8,128 nt of DNA from Spirochaeta sp. (lineage in GTDB: Bacteria > Spirochaetota > Spirochaetia > DSM-2461), in assembly GCA_030592625.1 (NCBI GenBank), contig JAUVIY010000104.1, positions 1-8,128 on the forward strand, written 5' to 3'. Below, in pieces: positions 4,559 to 8,128 of the stretch. A program made the translations under genes and the position numbers. The notes beneath the pieces are model-generated. The model did no database searches. It was not told where the DNA came from and saw nothing but the letters and a program-made list of their open reading frames with translations. The stretch's first letter is position 1. Every line of letters begins with the position of its first letter.

Positions 4559-6610
4559 GTGTCCGACATAAGCATTCCCGGTGTTTCTTCCAAATACAAT
4601 ACCACTAAACTCGTGGATGATCTTGTCGCGGCTGAACGTATCAAGTTGACGAGGATGGAGGAAGATGCAACCTCCCTTGAAGTTACCATATCCACATGGC
4701 GCCAGGTTAACCGCGATTTTGGAGATCTTCAACGCTCTGTTAAAAGCCTCTACGGTTTCGAAAACCCGTTTTCAGAAAAAATAGCCACCAGCTCCAATGA
4801 GAAGATACTTACCGCTTTAGCCAAAAGAACGGCTCTATTCGATACTTATTCCATAACAGTCAAACAAATTGCCACTTCAGACCGTTTTATCACGCCTTCT
4901 CTGGATCGCTCCTTCCGTGTGGAAGCGGGCAATTACACCTTCCATGTCGGCGATGAAACGGTTTCCCTTCGTTATCGGGGCGGTTCCATAGATGATTTCG
5001 CCCGTCGACTATCCGTCAAGGGAGAAGGTCTGGTTAGAGCCACAACGGTCAGAGATACCCCGGATACCCAGGTACTCATGATAGAAGCTATCCCCACAGG
5101 GGCCTCCAATCGGCTCATTTTCGATGACGATGCCCGGTCCCTGGGCCTGCAGATCGGGATGATGCAGGAAGCCCGGACACAGGAAAGGAAAGTCTCTCTG
5201 AACACGGCATATGAAAATGCCCTGACATCCGCAGGAACAACGGCACCTGAAGGAAGCCTGGAACTCTCGGAAGAAGGCATGCTTGTCCGCCCCCAATCCT
5301 CGGTTCGTTTGCCTTTCGATACGGTTGTTGAAATGGAAGACGGCATGGTGCTGGAGTACATGTACCGCACAGTCGAGTACGACGAAAACGAACTGGCCCC
5401 GGCCGTACCTCCGGGACCTGCATGGCCCGATGTTCCCGACGGCGTATTTCAGGGGATTGTGGTAAAAGGCGCTCCCAACTCGTTCGACATTCCCGCAGGG
5501 GGTGAAGGGACTCCTCCCGAGAAAGCGGATGACTGGGATGTCTTGAGGATTGAGGCTACTTCAGGTACGTTCAATCTGCCTCCCATAAGCTCACAAAAGG
5601 ACTTCAAGGTGGTTCAGGTGGATGCTGCCCGGCTTCCTGACGATTTAACGGCTATCGTACTGGAGAACGGAAACACTCACCGGAGCATCGAAATTGCGGG
5701 TATCCGAGTATTCGACCCGAACAGGCAAGGTAATATTGAACCGGCTAACCCTATCGGTACAGCTGGAGATGCCATAATTGAGTTCAGGGGTATCGAGGCC
5801 CGACGTCACACAAACTCGATTGACGATCTGGTTGACGGACTCACAATCAACCTGAAACGCCCCTCTTCCGAACCGGTAGACCTCAGTATCGATCCGGATA
5901 CGGAAACTGCGAAAGATGGTATTATCAAATTCGTATACAACTACAATCAGCTTCTCACACGCATCCTCGTTCTCACCAGTGACGATCCCGGGGTTATCGA
6001 TGAATTGGAATACCTGAATGATGATGAACGACAGGATCTGGAGGATCAATTGGGAAGCCTCCGGGGAGATATCTCACTCAATCAGATGAAAAACCGTCTT
6101 CAGAGCATCGTTTCGAATCCTTACCCTACTCGTGCCGAAGCCGATTTGGCCCTCCTTGCCCAGATCGGTGTTTCAACGAATGCATCATCGGGCAATTCAG
6201 GCGGCGCGCTCAATTTCTCCAAGCTTCGCGGGTATCTGGAAATCGACGAGGACAAACTCGACACCTATATGGAATCTAACATCGATGCCGTCAAGGATCT
6301 CTTCGGTAAAGACACCTCCGGAGACTTGATTATCGACAGCGGAGTGGCACAGGCTATCGATAAATATCTGACTCCCTATACTCAGACAGGTGGATTCGTA
6401 AGCACCCGTATAGCGAGAATCGATAGTCAAATCGATAGTATGGAAGATGATATATCAGACTATGAAGAACATCTGGAAGATTACGAGGCTGATTTGAAGC
6501 GACAATATGGTATGATGGAAGCTACGCTCAATCAGTTGGAAAACAGTTCCCGGGAACTGGATAACTTCAGCCGCCAGCAAAGCAGCGATCGTAGAGAGGA
6601 GCCGACATGA
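4559..6610 (+). CDS. fliD: FliD flagellar filament cap protein (683 aa)
   Basis: FliD caps the growing filament and promotes folding of exported flagellin; in spirochaetes this happens in the periplasm. The N-terminus MSDISIPGVSSKYNTTKLVDDL and helix to about residue 70 match FliD_N. Residues 95-195 hold the conserved beta part (SITVKQIATSDRF, AGNYTFHV, IDDFARRL, ASNRLIF). FliD_C runs from about 405 to 670 (NSIDDLVDGLTINLK, IIKFVYNYNQL, a coiled coil at about 617-660, and MMEATLNQLENSS). Residues about 205-405 form a beta- and proline-rich insertion that makes the protein much longer than the enterobacterial FliD (about 470 aa) but similar to long spirochaete forms. The start is GTG, the first possible start in the frame and exactly where homologues begin, with GGAG at 7 nt. 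The stop overlaps the next ATG by 4 nt (ATGA). Confidence 0.95.
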   Translation: MSDISIPGVSSKYNTTKLVDDLVAAERIKLTRMEEDATSLEVTISTWRQVNRDFGDLQRSVKSLYGFENPFSEKIATSSNEKILTALAKRTALFDTYSITVKQIATSDRFITPSLDRSFRVEAGNYTFHVGDETVSLRYRGGSIDDFARRLSVKGEGLVRATTVRDTPDTQVLMIEAIPTGASNRLIFDDDARSLGLQIGMMQEARTQERKVSLNTAYENALTSAGTTAPEGSLELSEEGMLVRPQSSVRLPFDTVVEMEDGMVLEYMYRTVEYDENELAPAVPPGPAWPDVPDGVFQGIVVKGAPNSFDIPAGGEGTPPEKADDWDVLRIEATSGTFNLPPISSQKDFKVVQVDAARLPDDLTAIVLENGNTHRSIEIAGIRVFDPNRQGNIEPANPIGTAGDAIIEFRGIEARRHTNSIDDLVDGLTINLKRPSSEPVDLSIDPDTETAKDGIIKFVYNYNQLLTRILVLTSDDPGVIDELEYLNDDERQDLEDQLGSLRGDISLNQMKNRLQSIVSNPYPTRAEADLALLAQIGVSTNASSGNSGGALNFSKLRGYLEIDEDKLDTYMESNIDAVKDLFGKDTSGDLIIDSGVAQAIDKYLTPYTQTGGFVSTRIARIDSQIDSMEDDISDYEEHLEDYEADLKRQYGMMEATLNQLENSSRELDNFSRQQSSDRREEPT

Positions 6611-7455
6611 CCATCACCATCAACGGAGATAACATCAATTACACTCTCGAAGAGGAAAAGACCGCCGGAGATGTCCTTAACGGGCTCAGTTCCTGGCTGG
6701 AAGAATCGGGATTGCTCGTCGGAGGAATACTCCTCGATGAAGAATCCGTGCCTCTGGGAGGAACCGAATGGCGGAACCTGCCTATAGGTGACATCAACAG
6801 CTTTTCAGTTGAAGCCGTAAGTCTCAGGGAAGGGCGTGTTCGTCAACTTGAAACCGCCCGGGACTACTTTATCCTGCTCAAGAACGCCGCGGAAGCCGGG
6901 GATGAAGATGCCCTGAACGAGCTTTCGGATGGTTTTGATGATCTGAAACGTATTCTGCCGCACCTTCTGGACGAGGGTCCTCATCCCTCCATTATTCCCC
7001 ATCTTGAAGAGACTCTTGGAAAAGGATTCCATAATAATGGCAGTACCGTAGCACTGGAAGCGACCCGGCTGGCCACTCTTCTTGACAGCCGCTGCAAGGA
7101 AGCCGCTGACCCTGAGGCAGAAGCCGGATCTGCTGCTGCGGCATTGGCCGCTATGGCCGAAAGCCTTGACGATGTTGCGGTCCATCTGCAGACAGGCAAG
7201 GATAAACAGGCGATGGATACAATAATCCGCCTGACTGAGATTCTACAAGCATTCATGAGGTCACTTTCGTGGATCGGCAGCGATGAGGGAATAAAACAGA
7301 TCGCTGATGACATGAACGGGATTCTGGCAGAACTTGAAGAGGCCCTGAAAGCCAACGATACGGTACTCATCGGTGACCTCCTGGAATATGAAATCAAACC
7401 CCGTCTGCTGAACCTGCCGGCAAGATTGAACTTCTCCGGGGGGGCGATAACATGA
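6607..7455 (+). CDS. Protein of unknown function, cap-gene partner (282 aa)
   Basis: I do not recognise a named family. The position immediately after fliD recalls the conserved hypothetical gene after fliD in Treponema. Residues 1-72 look like a small beta-grasp fold: strand TITING, strand NYTL, helix AGDVLNGLSSWL, strands GGILL and SFSVEA. The remainder is helical, with three similar helix-turn-helix blocks at about 80-120, 180-221 and 230-270. Each has a turn of the type AGDED, TGKDK or KANDT and a following leucine-rich helix. An Ala/Glu-rich linker (165-183) separates the first two. There is no signal peptide or membrane segment, so it is cytosolic. The ATG has GAGGAG at 5 nt and overlaps the fliD stop (ATGA). 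An export-chaperone-like role for FliD, analogous to FliS/FliT genes at this position elsewhere, is possible, but no FliS or FliT motif is seen. Confidence 0.85.
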   Translation: MTITINGDNINYTLEEEKTAGDVLNGLSSWLEESGLLVGGILLDEESVPLGGTEWRNLPIGDINSFSVEAVSLREGRVRQLETARDYFILLKNAAEAGDEDALNELSDGFDDLKRILPHLLDEGPHPSIIPHLEETLGKGFHNNGSTVALEATRLATLLDSRCKEAADPEAEAGSAAAALAAMAESLDDVAVHLQTGKDKQAMDTIIRLTEILQAFMRSLSWIGSDEGIKQIADDMNGILAELEEALKANDTVLIGDLLEYEIKPRLLNLPARLNFSGGAIT

Positions 7456-8128
7456 TACGGATACCTCTGCTGCAAATCTCGTTTTATAAGACTCAAACGG
7501 ACTGGAAAACATTGGCAATATTCGGCTGTATCATAGCCGCCGCTATTCTGGCTCTCATCATTTACAACCGCAACTCATCGGGACCCGCGACAGGACGGGG
7601 TGGGAAAAGATTCAGCCGCCGCATTTTCAGGCGTGAAGCAATAGCCATCGGCCTGACAAAATATCAGATTCGCATCCTGGAAAGTTACATCAAAACCTAT
7701 CAGGTTCGACGTCCGTTCAACCTGTTGTCCAACACGAGGGAACTGAATATCACCCTGGGTAAAGCGCTCAGGGATATCGACCATATGGAAGCCAAGGAAA
7801 CTGTTATCGAACAGCGGAAACTGGAAATATACCGGATTAAGCAGCGAATCGACCGGATCTTCGCCGATACAAACCGGATGGCCAGCACGAAACAACTCAG
7901 ACTCGGCCAGAACATTACTTTTCAGCAGGAAAATGGTAACCGCTTCACATCGGTAATTACGGCAAATCTCAAGGAATTCTACTGCACCCAGGTTCCCCTC
8001 AATTATGGCGGAGAACAGGTAAAATGGCGTAAAGGTAATAAAATCAAGCTTTTTATCTGGGGCGTGGACGGTGAAGAGATGGTTTTCGAATCAAAAGTGA
8101 TGGGCTACACCAGCGTTAAGCGTATCAA
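7452..8128 (+). CDS. Membrane-anchored YcgR-N-like (probable PilZ) protein, N-terminal part
   Basis: The frame is open from the ATG at 7452 to the window end, giving 225 residues of a 3'-truncated gene. One transmembrane helix lies at about 21-38 (LAIFGCIIAAAILALIIY) and is followed by a basic stretch (GKRFSRRIFRR), so the bulk should be cytoplasmic. Residues 60-140 are helical. Residues 147-225 resemble the YcgR N-terminal (PilZN) barrel: LRLGQNITFQ, RFTSVITANL, a basic KWRKGNKIKLFIW and MVFESKVMGY. This domain normally precedes a PilZ domain, which would lie beyond the window, so it is not seen. Such proteins act as c-di-GMP-responsive flagellar brakes or regulators. The start overlaps the previous stop by 4 nt (ATGA). 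Its only Shine-Dalgarno candidate is a G7 run at 7438-7444, implying translational coupling. Confidence 0.8.
   Translation, partial: MIRIPLLQISFYKTQTDWKTLAIFGCIIAAAILALIIYNRNSSGPATGRGGKRFSRRIFRREAIAIGLTKYQIRILESYIKTYQVRRPFNLLSNTRELNITLGKALRDIDHMEAKETVIEQRKLEIYRIKQRIDRIFADTNRMASTKQLRLGQNITFQQENGNRFTSVITANLKEFYCTQVPLNYGGEQVKWRKGNKIKLFIWGVDGEEMVFESKVMGYTSVKRI

Noticed and set aside
1..8128. CRISPR arrays, tRNA or rRNA genes, insertion sequences
   Set aside because: No regularly spaced direct repeats, cloverleaf sequence or transposase coding was seen.

Overview
The window looks like a spirochaete flagellar-filament locus. The best evidence is two tandem flagellins of 286 and 284 residues that start MIINHNMS, have almost no variable middle domain and carry the GANMDQ signature of FlaB, the periplasmic core flagellin of spirochaetes. 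They are followed by FlaG, a long FliD and a protein of unknown function. The order resembles the flaB-fliD neighbourhood I recall from Treponema. Base composition is moderate, so a free-living Spirochaeta/Sediminispirochaeta-type organism seems more likely than a host-restricted one, but this is inference. All genes lie on the + strand.

Layout: (1) 1-1561, the 3' end of a PilZ (c-di-GMP-binding) gene coupled by a 1-nt stop/start overlap to a TPR-protein gene. (2) 1562-2000, an intergenic region of about 440 nt. It holds a cluster of short 3-nt-loop hairpins that may be a dispersed repeat, a terminator-like inverted repeat with a T-run, a run of eight G, an exact-consensus sigma-28 promoter (TAAA-N15-GCCGATAA) and a structured flagellin leader. 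(3) 2001-3986, two flaB paralogues separated by 270 nt with two large hairpins. (4) 3987-4115, a strong imperfect hairpin, then flaG. (5) 4449-4558, a possible leader peptide and two mutually exclusive hairpins ahead of a GTG-started fliD. (6) 6607 to the end, an unrecognised 282-aa protein and a membrane-anchored protein with a YcgR-N-like domain. These last two are coupled to fliD and to each other by ATGA overlaps.

Reading as a system: sigma-28 would switch on flagellin. FlaB subunits form the core filament, with FliD as cap and FlaG affecting filament length or assembly. PilZ-type proteins at both edges suggest c-di-GMP control of motility. The most notable signal is that both flaB leaders carry the same small hairpin, GGGCA-(A/T)GGA-TGCCC, with GGA in the tetraloop, and a second GGA in the Shine-Dalgarno 25-26 nt downstream. 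This is the architecture of a two-site CsrA target, as known for Bacillus hag. The fliD Shine-Dalgarno can also be drawn as a GGAG tetraloop. Post-transcriptional control by CsrA (with FliW) of flagellin, and perhaps cap protein, is therefore a concrete hypothesis.
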